A DNA stretch of 11,507 nt. Source: Teratosphaeria epicoccoides. Lineage: Eukaryota; Ascomycota; Dothideomycetes; Mycosphaerellales; Teratosphaeriaceae. The notes under the pieces are model-generated. The model saw nothing but the letters and a program-made list of their open reading frames with translations, was not told the origin of the DNA and ran no database searches. Both the position numbers and the translations under genes were made by a program. How positions within the stretch are numbered: the first letter of the stretch is position 1; each line of letters starts with the position of its first letter. Below, piece after piece: positions 1 through 8,360 of the stretch. The DNA is taken from positions 1-11,507 of the forward strand of contig JADDMT010000317.1 in NCBI GenBank assembly GCA_021401465.1, read 5' to 3'.

Positions 1-64
1 ATGACAAGAGAAACCCTGTACTAATAAGGTAGCTTAGGGACAAGCTAGGCTAAGAGGGGGATAG

Positions 65-410
65 TGTCATGAGTGTCAGGAGTACTATAGGTTACAGGAT
101 CATGAGGGTCCTAAGTGCTATGAGTCATAGTATAGTCATAGGAGTACTATGAGTTATAGGCATAGTTATAGGAGAAAGGATCTGTCATGTAAGGATAGAT
201 CCCTCGATCTGTAGGGTTAGTCTACAGATCTATAGGCCTACAAGGAAGAAGGGATCTGTTATAGGATGACAGACCCTTAGATCTATAGGGTTAGTCTACA
301 GATCTATAGACACAGATCTGTTAGGTCTGTCGACAGATCTAACAGAGCTACTCTGTCTCTCTAGTATATAGGGATAGCTTTAGGACAGGCAGTTAGGAGC
401 TTCGTGCTCA
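65..410 (-). repeat. LTR (3' LTR of the minus-strand Ty3/gypsy element)
   Basis: Starts TGTCATGAG and ends GTGCTCA on the plus strand, so it has the canonical TG...CA LTR ends and is 346 bp long. Similarity to the copy at 11159 begins exactly at this TG, which fixes the boundary. A purine tract lies just beyond the other end (on the minus strand), which makes this the downstream (3') LTR of the degenerate gag-pol at 440-5340. It contains several nested inverted repeats: arms 206-214/222-230, arms 279-288/296-305, and a near-perfect 28-bp palindrome at 318-345. It differs from the right copy at roughly two dozen positions, mostly C/T or G/A, and lacks a 12-bp stretch present there. This copy is usually the more TA-rich of the two, so it has been mutated harder. 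The 64 bases to its left are flanking DNA with no recognised feature. Confidence 0.85.
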
Positions 411-416
411 ATTTAA

Positions 417-428
417 TTCCCTTTCCCT
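417..428 (-). promoter_or_regulatory. Polypurine tract next to the 3' LTR
   Basis: On the minus strand this reads as a run of A and G only (AGGGAAAGGGAA), six bases before the TG of the LTR. A purine run here is the usual plus-strand primer of LTR retrotransposons. It supports the orientation of the element and identifies 65-410 as the 3' LTR. Confidence 0.6.
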
Positions 429-589
429 AGGGGATAGTCAGTTACAAGGACAATTGCCATTGTCGATATTCTTCACAGCTCTACGAGTCTAACACCTAGT
501 TACCTTCCTGCTATCGGTACCTACCCTTATGACACTTTGCCCTTGTCCTACCTCTCCCTTAGTCTGTTAGCGCTTTCTACGCTTCCCTA

Positions 590-990
590 AGTCTGTTTAA
601 AGCGGTCTATTACCTCGGTATTCATAAGGTTCTCTAAGGGTTCCTATGTAGGGTCGTAGTACCCTAACTATTTCACTAGGACCTCGCGCCCTTTTCTCCT
701 TCTCTTGTTCCTCGCATAGAGTATCTCCTCTACTAACTACTCTTTATGCAACTTGAACAACATAGGGTCTAGCTGTTTGTCGTTATTCTTCTGCCTAGGC
801 ATAGGGTCCTTACCTACTAGTCTTAGCAGGTTAGTATAGAACACTAGGTATATATTACTTAGGAGCCTAGTTAAACAGATAGAGACTAGTAATATTACCT
901 TAGCTACTATGTACTTCGCGTGCTTAGCGTCTAAGCTTTTCTTTAGTCTCTCTGTAGTGTAGTTCCGCAGATCTAGCTAGACCTTATTAC
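590..990 (-). other. Post-integrase linker and C-terminal chromodomain
   Basis: One frame, interrupted only by TAG, reads LDLRNYTTERLKKSLDAKHAKY, then SNIYLVFYTNLLRLVGKDPMP, then VEEILYARNKRRRKG, VLVK-stop-LGYYDPT-stop-EPLENL and EVIDRFKQT. The last block (about 600-735) has the chromodomain pattern: V-E-x-IL, basic loop, YLVKW-GY, TWEP-ENL, terminal helix. Both conserved Trp codons are TAG. Chromodomains at the end of integrase define chromoviruses and guide integration toward heterochromatin. This frame differs from that of the integrase core, with a probable shift near 1050-1080. Confidence 0.75.
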
Positions 991-1089
991 TAACTTTGTA
1001 AATTAGGGCGAGTTTCTAACGTTTATTAGCAGACTCCTCTTATTCTTACATAGGCCGCTATTATGGCTTAGCAGATTCCTATTATGCTC

Positions 1090-1830
1090 TAGATCTTCTC
1101 TATGAACGCCTTTGCCCTCTTAGCAGCTTTTAACAGGCTATGCTCTTTAGCGTCCTTAGCTAAAGATATAGGGCCCTATACTTTGTAGCTATAGGTAGCA
1201 AAGAAGGAGCTTATGCTAATCCCTAAGTAATACCTCCTGTTTGGCGCTAGTTAAGCTACAGGGAGCTACCGCTTCTAGTTAGATTACTTATAATTAATGT
1301 AGTTCTAGAGGTACGCTTGTACCTCTTAATTAAGGCGTTTAGGGCCTCTATCTGTTTGTAGGTAGTATATAGAGCTTAACTGCTAGGACACTCCTATTCT
1401 TTTACAAAAGGCCCTCTAAAAGGTGCTAATCTAGTTAGTACTATAGTTGCTTGTAATAGCTGTTAGCATTCTGTAGTACTAGGCCTAACAGTCTATAAAC
1501 TTTTCCGCGTTTTCCTCTGCTTTTATGCTAGGCATTACCTATAACACTACGGACTTATATAAGCGGTCTTTAATAACCTATATGTACTAACATCCCTTAG
1601 ACTTAGGCAGATCTGTCATGAAGTCTATCGAGATCTCCTAGAAGAATCTGTTAGGAACTAGTAATAGCTTTAGTAGTCTATACTTATACTCTCTCTATAC
1701 CTTGTTACGACTATAGTAGTTGTAGTTCCTTAGGAACTGCTAGACATGCTTAGACAGTAACGGCTAATAGAAGTCGCGCCCTAGGATTATTGCTGTAGCA
1801 TCCTGTCCTAGATGCCTGTATACCGTAGCA
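1090..1830 (-). other. Integrase (zinc-binding and core regions), active site mutated
   Basis: RHLGQDAT (about 1797-1817) and QFLRNYNYYSRNKV (about 1690-1735) mark the HHCC zinc domain, with both Cys replaced by Tyr. The core starts with EISIDFMTDLPKSKG; its first catalytic Asp codon is intact at 1623-1625. The second Asp is expected at 1446-1448 but is Asn. The Glu is expected near 1338-1340, within QTDRGP-K-RLN, and is Lys. Each change is a G to A change on this strand. Confidence 0.8.
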
Positions 1831-2319
1831 TCATACCTAGACTAGATTAGCCTTGTCCTAAGCGTGTCGTTACTTTCGTCTCTAGGGTCTAGGGTGTCGT
1901 GCCCAGGCTAACTAGCTGTTGCTCCTAGGACCTAGAGCTTGTCGCGGTATCGCAGGAAGCCCCTCTTGTTAATCTTGTAGTCCCCTGCTTGCAATTTTAG
2001 CTTCACTCTAGCTAGTAGCGTCTAGGAGCCGCTCTTTACTACTTTAAGTACTGTCGAGTATAGCTCGTCCTTTTCTACTATAGCTGCCTACAAATCGTTA
2101 AGGGTATAGTCCTAGAAGGGCCTAGTAGGTTCTAGGTCGGAGGGCATAGAGCTAATAGGTAGCAGTTTGTCCTTAACTAAGGTAGTAGATAGTATGTAGA
2201 TTAAGGTAATTAGTACGCTATTACTACTCTCATCCGCTATCTCTAGCTAATTTTTCATAACCTCTAGGTCTAAGAACCTCTTAAACCGTAATTCCTTATC
2301 TTCTACTCCTAGCGTGTCC

Positions 2320-2760
2320 TGTTCTTGTCTTGATAACGCGTCCGGGATTACTGCCTTAGCGCCTAGGCAATATACTATAGAGAACTAGAATTACGCGAGA
2401 GTCTTATACTACTATATCTGCTACTTAGATAGCTGCTACTTAACCATGAAGTACTCTAGGTTTTTGTAGTCCGTGAGAATTGTGAAGGGGCTACACGATT
2501 TCAGCTTAGGGCCCTAGAACTTAAGGCTAGATATCACGGCTAACATCTCCTTATTATAGATGTCGTAATTAATCTCTACTTTGTTAAGCTTCTATAAGAA
2601 GAAGCCTACTAGTCTACAGACTCTATTGTTTTCTTGCAGGAGAGCTACCCCTAACACAAACCTACTATAGTTAGTCTCTAAAAAGGTTAGTAGCTCTAGG
2701 TTCTATTAAGAAAGGACTAGTGCTAAACAGAACTTTGCCTTTAGCGTTTTAAATGCGGAC
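2320..2760 (-). other. RNase H region
   Basis: After RT the same frame reads FLETNYSRFVLGVALLQ (about 2637-2686). This is the degenerate form of the Ty3/gypsy RNase H start, in which the Asp and Ala expected after 'ET' are Asn and Tyr. It then gives EINYDIYNKEMLAVI, LTDYKNLEYF and LGAKAVIPDALSRQ (about 2326-2369). The last is the well-known RNase H/integrase linker signature. Confidence 0.85.
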
Positions 2761-2959
2761 TCCTTACTTACTCCCTAGGAGAATGGCCTGCTCTTTCCTG
2801 TAAGCGCTGCTAACGGCCTAGCTGTTTTCAAGTAGTTCGGGATAAACATCCTGTAGTAGTTAGCGAAGCTAAGGAATCTACGGACTTCCTTCTATGTCCT
2901 TAGCTACTCCTAGTTACGCATGGCTTCTACCTTTTCTAGGTTAGTCCCTACGCCTTTTC

Positions 2960-3580
2960 TGTTAGCATAGATTATGAACCCTAGGTACTTAATCTCCTTC
3001 TTAGCAAACTTACTCTTCCTAGGGTCAAGGTATAGGCCCCTGTCCTAGAGCTTCTAGAGTACTTGCGTTACTTTAGCAAAATAGTCTTCTCGTAAACTGC
3101 CGCTATATATAATGACGTTATCTATGTATGTAGAGGCGTAGTCGTCTAACTCCTTGTATAATAGTATGTTAATATATTGCTAGAAGGTTACTAGAGCCCT
3201 AGATAAACCGAACGGACATACTAACTATTCGAATAAGCCGAACCTTATACGAAAGGCCGTTTTATACTTGTAGCCTTTCGCCATACAGATTTAGTGAAAG
3301 GCTAATACTACGTCTACCTTAGTAAGCTACTAGGCGCCTATAAGGTTCCTTAAGGTCTCCGGAATTAACAGAAGGGAGTACCTGTCTTGCTTTGTGATTA
3401 CGTTAAGGGTATAGTAGTCGTAGCAGAACTAGAGGCCTCCTCCTAGCTTCTAGACAAAAAGCACAGGAGCCGCGGCCTCTAAGTTAGTAGGCTAGATGAA
3501 TCCCTTCCCTAACAGTTTGTCTAAGGACTTCCTTAGTACAAGTAGTTCCTCCTTTAACATGCTATATAGGGGTCCCTATA
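2960..3580 (-). other. Reverse transcriptase domain, catalytic motif YIDN
   Basis: Opens with GPLYSMLKEEL (about 3546-3576) and keeps LRKSLDKLLGKGFI, APVLFVK, CYDYYTLN, TKQDRYSLLLIPE, TKVDVVLAFH, YKTAFRIRFGLFE, CPFGLS and FLSFANYYRMFIPNY. These are recognisable Ty3/gypsy RT blocks. The polymerase motif, normally Y-[VI]-D-D, is YIDN at 3117-3128 (GAC to AAC), so a metal-binding Asp is lost. TAG stops interrupt it repeatedly. Confidence 0.9.
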
Positions 3581-3909
3581 GCAGAGCTAGCTAGGATCTG
3601 TCTAGTCCTTTGTAGAGTCTGACGTAGTAGTTAATACCTAGGCAGTATGGCGCTAATTTCTCTGCTTCCCTGCGGCAAAACAGCGGAGCCATGTGTCGAA
3701 GCTCTAGAGGAAGCGCCTTTCTTAACTTGTTAAGCGTTAGGTATTCCTTCGTCTTTAAGGCTTTTTTAACGTCTGCTGTTATAGTCGCGCATACCTAGGT
3801 AAAGTTCCTGCGGTCCTTGTATTCTTAGTAGTTCCGCCCCTTGTCTATCTACTATCCCGCTCTCCTATGCTAGTACTAGCGCTTTTCTGGCGCGGTCCGC
3901 ACTTTATTG

Positions 3910-4170
3910 TAAGCCTTCTAGGGGTTCCCTAGGATTAGGGGGAAGGCTAGGTCCTTTACTATGTATGCGTATACTAGTTGCTAGAACCCCTTGATTTCTA
4001 TCTAGAAGGCGACTACTCCTTCTACTACAGAGTCTCGCATTAACGCTATTACGCCCCTCGTAATTCGAGACTCTTTGCTTATTAAGCTTAAACCGAGCCC
4101 TTTTGCTAGGTCTCTGTTAATTATAGTGTAGTACTAGCACCCTTCATCGATAAGAGCTAATGTCCTAGTA
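3910..4170 (-). other. Retroviral-type aspartic protease region
   Basis: The tract LALIDEGC at about 4137-4160 (active-site Asp codon 4146-4148) is followed by DLAKGLGLSLI. About 75 residues later, LILGNP at about 3920-3938 sits where retropepsins have their ILG motif before a Trp, which is a TAG here. It precedes RT in the same frame. The active-site triplet reads D-E-G instead of the usual D-S/T-G. Confidence 0.7.
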
Positions 4171-4399
4171 TTATTTGTAAGGACTACGTTAGTATAAATT
4201 AGGTTCCTGTCTATAGATCCCTTAACTCTCTCCTATCCTTCTACTAATGCTTCTATTACTCCTACTTCCTAACTCTAAGCAGGAGTTAATCTTTTCCCGA
4301 GTCTTTCTTCCTAGGTTCCTCTGTCTCCTAACTGTCCTCTAGTAATAGCGACACCTAAGTAGCGTTAATCTAGGCTAGGGGTATAGCTAGGGCGTAGGG

Positions 4400-4441
4400 A
4401 CACCCTTTAACCTAGTGTCTAGACGCTCCGTAGTAGTAACA
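4400..4441 (-). other. CCHC zinc knuckle with its second Cys replaced by Tyr
   Basis: The minus strand reads C-YYYGAS-R-H-stop-VKG-C, which fits the CX2CX4HX4C nucleocapsid knuckle if the second Cys (TGC) became Tyr (TAC). The change is G to A on this strand, the direction produced by RIP. It is in the gag frame. Confidence 0.65.
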
Positions 4442-4689
4442 CAGGTTATTCTCCTAGCGCCTCTCTCTTTTAGTAGTGTCTACCTATTTAGCACGCTGTT
4501 TTCCCCTGCTATTCTGTTAGGGTCCCCTACTATTAGGCCGGTCTCCTATAGTGCGAGTTAGTGCCATAACTATATCTCTATCCGCGTCTACTTAGGACCT
4601 AACCCTAGAGTTAGGCACCTACATAGTAACTATAGAAATCCCCTTAGAGTCCTTGTTCTTCTCTCTTAACTACCTCCTATAGGCCACCT

Positions 4690-5260
4690 TGAACTAGTCA
4701 GTTACCTTAGACTTTGTCATGACTCTTTTAACCTCCTCTACGAACGCGTAGTAGTCCTCCCTGTCTTTTACGTTTGCTATGTACATCCTTGTAGGGTTCG
4801 AAAACAAATTCTTGAGGTATCTAATCTTCGCGTTATCTGTCTACTAGTCCCCTCCTGCTAACAGCAGGAGTCTGTTAAATTCTAGCTAGTACTTGTGCTA
4901 TAGCTAGCCTACTACATGTCGAAGGTTTGTAAGCTATTCTAGAGCCTTCGCTATCTTGTTACTATTAGCGAAAATGGCTTTAAGTTACGCAAAGAAAGCT
5001 TTAGGGTCCTTGTCTCTATCTAGGCCTCCTTTCTCCTAGAAGTAGCGCATACAAGCGCGTTAGCAAGCAGGGAGAGTGTCGTAGATTATGTTCTAGTAAT
5101 AATCTACGCTTATTAGGGGTTTTGTCCTAGAATGTACTCTAAGCGAACTCCTTATCTAGAGTAGGTAGTCCCTAAACAATTTAGCCTTTCTGTCCTATAT
5201 TAGTAGCCTCTACTCTTAGGGTCCTGTTAGTTCTATGCTAGATTTGCGCGCGTTACTATA
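4690..5260 (-). other. Gag capsid-like region of the dead element
   Basis: In the gag frame, residues such as LTNLRHVVG, HKY, LEFNRLLLLAGG and NAKIRYLKNLFSNPTR can be read between TAG stops. This matches the style of the retrotransposon gag domain: a helical capsid region with a conserved tract like 'LEFNRLLLLAGGD'. It lies directly upstream of the zinc knuckle in the same frame. No convincing in-frame ATG was found. Confidence 0.65.
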
Positions 5261-5662
5261 GCTAGCGTGTCTGTAAGAGCTTTTAGCAGCTCCTCTAACA
5301 GGGCGCCTATACCCTATTACTACTAGGACTCTAATTCATTTAACGTAGCTTACATAGCAGTTAGCTTAGCTATAATCTGCTGTTATTAGGCATGCATCCT
5401 TTAATAACATGACGCATTTCTGCTAACACTTCTTCATTTATAGACCCTTTAGACACTAGGGTTAATTAGCTAGAGGATAGCCCTTCTATAGTAAAATTGC
5501 TTGTACTTGATATTACAGGTAAACAGCATGTATATAGGGGCTCATGTAGTATTTAACAAGTATAATAGGAAGAGAAGGACTATCTGCTAGCTATTTAGTC
5601 CTTTATAGCTAGCCTTGTCCCTTATTAGGGGTTATGTATAGGCCTTGCCCTTTATACAGAGA

Positions 5663-5730
5663 ATCTAGGTAGTTTGTTTATAGAACTACTACCTAGATCT
5701 AAGTAGTTTGTTTATAGAACTACTACCTAG
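5663..5730. repeat. 34-bp tandem duplication, each unit an inverted repeat
   Basis: Two adjacent 34-bp units (5663-5696 and 5697-5730) differ by a single G/A. Each unit is a hairpin in itself: in the first, CTAGGTAGT (5665-5673) pairs with ACTACCTAG (5688-5696). Confidence 0.85.
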
Positions 5731-5800
5731 AGTACTAGTAACAAAATACTTATAGATACTTTCTAATAGGTTTCTAGACTTAGACTTAGGCTATTAAAGC

Positions 5801-5834
5801 TACTTAAGAGAGAGAACCTCTAGTCTCTTAAGTA
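5801..5834. repeat. Inverted repeat, 11-bp perfect arms
   Basis: TACTTAAGAGA at 5801-5811 is the exact reverse complement of TCTCTTAAGTA at 5824-5834, with a 12-base loop. It could form a stem in the leader RNA. No other role is visible. Confidence 0.75.
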
Positions 5835-5913
5835 TACTAGGATCCTAGGTCTTCTACTTTAGGCTAACTGTTCTTTAAAGAGTAGTTAGTAATTAGCAAG
5901 CAAGCTTAGAGGA

Positions 5914-6000
5914 CTAATCCTTCCCTTGTCTAGGTATAAACACTAATCTCTCCCTTGTCTAAGTATAAACATAAATCTCTCCCTTGTCTTAGTATAAACA
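5914..6000. repeat. Three tandem 29-bp units
   Basis: Units at 5914-5942, 5943-5971 and 5972-6000 share the core CCCTTGTCTNNGTATAAACA with a few substitutions, mostly transitions. A partial, diverged reverse echo (AAGGGAGGGTTTAGATAAAGGG) follows directly. The array sits at the edge between the mutated element and the gene region. Confidence 0.8.
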
Positions 6001-6222
6001 CTAAGGGAGGGTTTAGATAAAGGGCTACATACCTTACTGCATTTAGGTTTCTCTTAATCCGTGCAGACAGAAGAGGAACGAATGTTCCTAGTAGACTTGG
6101 TTCTATACTTCTCTCAATTAACGGGTTATGTTCATTCGCAGTACAGCCTGCCTGACCGCCCGATTTTCTGCATCTCATCATCAGTCAAACATCGAGCACT
6201 CACCCAGACTCCGCCATCGCCC

Positions 6223-6578
6223 ATGGCCTCTGCCGCCTTTCCCGAATTCAATGTTCGCCTTGCCGCCTCCATTGACTCTATGCCCGAAGCGCTACGTAAC
6301 GAAGTACGTCAAGTCCCGTAATCCATCTATCCCTTCTTCTCCCAGGACTCGCTTCTGCCAGTATGCTGATTCATGTCTAGCGCTTCGGGACCCGTAACAC
6401 TCTCGCACCCGCTCTCCTCGCTGGCGGGCGCGATGCCGCCTGGCACATGACGGAATCCCAGAAGTCCCGCTTCGAATCCGAACTCGTGGCCATGCACCTC
6501 TTGTCATCGTCCAGGTATCCAGAGGCAGCGGAGCTCGCCGCGTTGATGCAACGCAGGGTTTTGGACATCTGGCGGTGA
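6223..6578 (+). CDS. Hypothetical 92-aa protein, two exons
   Basis: Exon 1 (6223-6303, 27 codons) starts with ATGG and ends at a strong GTACGT donor. A 77-nt intron (6304-6380) has a CTGAT branch site at 6366-6370 and a TAG acceptor. Exon 2 (6381-6578) encodes 65 residues and stops at TGA. Earlier possible acceptors at 6345 and 6361 lead quickly to stops, so this splice is the only one giving a long product. The protein starts MASAAFPEFNVRLAASIDSM and ends in a predicted amphipathic helix (YPEAAELAALMQRRVLDIW). I recognise no family. That last helix resembles the PEAQELVDLAVEAVRRY segments of the next gene, whose start codon lies 21 bases past this stop in the same frame. The two may therefore be parts of one gene split by TGA codons at 6576 and 6594. 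An alternative intron, 6515-6598 (GTATCC donor, AAG acceptor, 84 nt), would join them in frame but has weak signals. Confidence 0.5.
6304..6380 (+). other. Spliceosomal intron in the 92-aa protein gene
   Basis: GTACGT donor, GCTGATTC branch region 10-15 bases before the acceptor, TAG acceptor, 77 nt, inserted between codons (phase 0). These are typical filamentous-fungal signals and size. Confidence 0.6.
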
Positions 6579-6599
6579 CACAGGGACTTCGATTGAAGG

Positions 6600-7322
6600 A
6601 TGAGCTGTAAAGTCTTGGTGGCGATTCAGCGGAGGCGTGGGGAAAAGGCGAACACCTTGTTGAAAGAGGAGGTGGAGGGCTTGGTGGATAGGGCGTTGGA
6701 CTTGATTGAGGAGGTGCGGAGCAGCGACGAGGAGGATGTGGAGGATGACGATAGTGACGGTGACGGAGAGGAGGAGAATCAGCAAACTGTCGAAGATGAA
6801 GGTTCAGACGGCAGTTTTGTTGGCAACCTGACAACGACAACGCCCGGGCGCGTCAGTTCATCCTCTGCTCAACCAGTCACGTTGAATGTAGAAGAACGAT
6901 TCAAGCAGGCGCTCCAGTCTCTCGTCAATGAGCTCCGCACCTTGGGCTCCCTCGCCGAGGAAGAAGACGGAGACGATACCGGTGCTCAACCTGAAGCGCA
7001 GGACATTGTTGACTTGGCTGTCGATGCGGTCGCCAAGTTCAAGACGGTCGCCAAGTTGCAGGAGGAGTCGAGGAGGCATCGTGCGCGCACCACTTCATCC
7101 TCAGCTAAACCGGTCACCCCGAGTGTAGAGAGACGATGCAACCAGGCGCTTCAGTCTCTCGCTAATGAGCTCCGCGCCTTGGACCTCCTGGCTGAAGACG
7201 GCGACGATGCCGATGCTGAACCGGAAGCGCAGGAGCTCGTTGATTTGGCTGTCGAGGCCGTGAGGAGGTATCGTTCCATTGCTGCTGTTGCGACGGACGG
7301 CAAGAAAAGGAAGCGCAAGTGA
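6600..7322 (+). CDS. Acidic tandem-repeat protein with basic C-terminal tail (240 aa), function unknown
   Basis: An uninterrupted reading frame from an ATG with A at -3. Residues 1-40 are helical and basic, then helix-forming (LLKEEVEGLVDRALDLIEEV). Residues 41-75 are a low-complexity Asp/Glu/Ser tract. Two copies of a repeat of about 70 aa follow (about 86-153 and 165-230; period about 79 aa). Each copy has SSSA-x-PVT, then QALQSL-x-NELR, then a short acidic loop, then PEAQ-x-x-VDLAV-x-AV. The helix at 26-36 (EGLVDRALDLI) looks like a third, worn copy of the last element. The protein ends GKKRKRK, a plausible monopartite nuclear localisation signal. No enzyme motif is visible. Acidic tract, helical repeats and basic tail suggest a nuclear binding or scaffold protein, but that is inference. 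It may be the 3' part of the gene starting at 6223. Confidence 0.65.
   Translation: MSCKVLVAIQRRRGEKANTLLKEEVEGLVDRALDLIEEVRSSDEEDVEDDDSDGDGEEENQQTVEDEGSDGSFVGNLTTTTPGRVSSSSAQPVTLNVEERFKQALQSLVNELRTLGSLAEEEDGDDTGAQPEAQDIVDLAVDAVAKFKTVAKLQEESRRHRARTTSSSAKPVTPSVERRCNQALQSLANELRALDLLAEDGDDADAEPEAQELVDLAVEAVRRYRSIAAVATDGKKRKRK
6855..7289 (+). repeat. Coding tandem duplication inside the 240-aa protein gene
   Basis: DNA of about 6855-7058 and 7092-7289 encodes two similar helical units. The second lost two codons in the acidic loop (EEEDGDDTGAQ against EDGDDADAE). Nucleotide identity is still clear in blocks such as CAGTCTCTCG and AATGAGCTCCGC. Differences are not confined to C/T and G/A, so this is an old intragenic duplication rather than a recent RIP target. 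Confidence 0.75.
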
Positions 7323-8360
7323 GGGATGCGTGATGCAGACTAGACGGGAAGGAATAGAGTGACTAGCTCGTATATCGTTATTAGCAGCCTGACAACAACG
7401 CTCTGCAACTTCAAAAGATCCATCCTCAGATGGCCCGTGGCTCCTTCGATTCTGTGCCGTCTTACTGGATCTTCATCAAGGCAGAAACCAGTATTGGAAG
7501 AGCGACTGACAGAGATGACAGCGCCAAAAGCTTTCAGGACTCCGCGCTTGCGGTGCAGCTGGTCTGGGTGCTGGGAGCGGCCGGTAGCAGACAGATCAAC
7601 AATCCGCCCCAATCAGATGGACAAGTCGCAGCTGGAGATCGACTCCCTCCACGAATACCAGTTCTCCAAACATTTTGTTCTCCCTGTCTTCCATCATTCG
7701 GCTGCGGTCTCGCCGTTGTGATTGGAAGAGGGCCGCCACAGCTTTCGCTGACGTTGTGATTTCAACATGCGAAGTATGTGCCACGCCTTGCCGAGGTCTC
7801 CGCACTTAGGATGAATCCCGCACACCATCTTCCGGTTGTGATGATTCTCGCAAGTCAAATGGAAGGACGTGCTCGTAAAAGGGTGTCTTTGATATGTTCT
7901 TGCCCTAATTCTAGAGTAGCGTCACTCCCGGCTTGACTTGAATCAGAGACATTTGATTGTAAGCATCCTCTTCCTGCAGTGCTCGGCTTTGCACCCCGAA
8001 TTGCTGAGCTTGGAGTTCTCCTCAACTAGGTCGCGCAGTGATGTGCGTACAACAGAACAGACTGTCCAGACGTTAGCCGCGCACTCCGTCTCATATCTGA
8101 TTGAGACGAGTTTTCCTTCGTCCCATGTCGAATACGAAACGGTCCACAGCCAAACGACCCCAAGCGCTGTAAGTGGTGCTGGTCGGCCGTCCTTCCTTAC
8201 GTAGTATTTTCGATGGATGAAACGGACGCGAAGTTGCTGTGTGGCGTAGACGCGCGCAACAGCAGCATGGTCGTACAGGTCACTACCAACGCTCGCTTCA
8301 ACGGGTTGGCACGCGACTACACGGATCGAATTCTCAGCAGCGAGAAGATCACCGGCGACA
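7323..8360. other. Gene-region stretch of about 1 kb without a confident gene
   Basis: The composition is normal (not mutated like the flanks), but no reading frame stands out on either strand. A plus-strand frame from ATG 7430 gives protein-like sequence for about 43 residues (MARGSFDSVPSYWIF...). From about 7617 a different frame looks better (MDKSQLEIDSLHEYQFSKHF...). A weak GTGCAG donor (7553) and a CAG acceptor (7616) could join the two in frame. The minus strand is also open in places (7596-7805 and 7943-8566), without family resemblance. This could be a decayed gene, a set of small exons, or intergenic DNA. Confidence 0.35.
7980..8168 (+). other. Possible upstream exon of the CheD/NTAN1-like gene
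   Basis: This 189-nt open segment (63 codons) is bounded by CCTGCAG on the left and a perfect GTAAGT donor at 8169. An acceptor CGTAG ends at 8249, and splicing 8169-8249 would continue without frame change into the frame of the gene starting at 8361. The segment has no ATG, so a further upstream exon would be needed and none is evident. Reported only as a candidate. Confidence 0.2.

Larger units (their letters stand above)
440..5340 (-). pseudogene. Degenerate gag-pol of a Ty3/gypsy chromovirus-type retrotransposon, RIP-mutated
   Basis: The minus strand keeps a readable Ty3/gypsy order: gag, CCHC knuckle, protease, reverse transcriptase, RNase H, integrase, chromodomain. The order RT-RH-IN separates it from Ty1/copia. 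Gag and the knuckle are in one frame, protease to integrase in another, and the chromodomain returns to the first frame. This implies a gag/pol frame change of the -1 type and a second shift near 1050-1080. Dozens of in-frame stops occur, nearly all TAG, many where Gln or Trp is expected (CAG or TGG changed to TAG). Catalytic residues are also changed: YIDN at the RT active site, Asn at the expected second integrase Asp, Lys at its expected Glu, and Tyr for zinc-binding Cys. The gag start cannot be fixed. The element cannot encode a working protein and is a fossil silenced by mutation. Confidence 0.9.
5341..6060. other. Structured, mutated leader or non-coding stretch upstream of gag
   Basis: About 700 bases without a gene. 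It has the same TA/TAG-rich composition as the element and carries a 34-bp tandem duplication, a long hairpin and a three-unit 29-bp repeat (listed separately). Nothing in it resembles the LTR at 65-410, so the expected upstream LTR of the element is not adjacent to gag. It may be the 5' untranslated leader of the element. It ends where GC-richer gene DNA begins, at about 6060-6130. Confidence 0.5.

Noticed and set aside
65..399. CRISPR-like interpretation of the repeated AGATCTGT words
   Set aside because: Spacing is irregular, the units are palindromic arms within an LTR, and the whole block is duplicated at 11159. The window is fungal.
5341..6060. Upstream (5') LTR of the element next to gag
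   Set aside because: Neither strand of this stretch contains the AGATCTGTAG hairpins or the TGTCATGAG/GTGCTCA ends of the LTR; its repeats are different.
6061..6222. Plus-strand coding extension upstream of ATG 6223
   Set aside because: It would need a GTG start and begins inside RIP-textured DNA; the ATG at 6223 is the first plausible start.
6292..6840. Minus-strand open frame of 182 codons, Pro/Arg/Ser/His-rich
   Set aside because: It is the antisense of the acidic Glu/Asp tract and of the spliced gene; the composition is the typical shadow of a GAG/GAC-rich coding strand.
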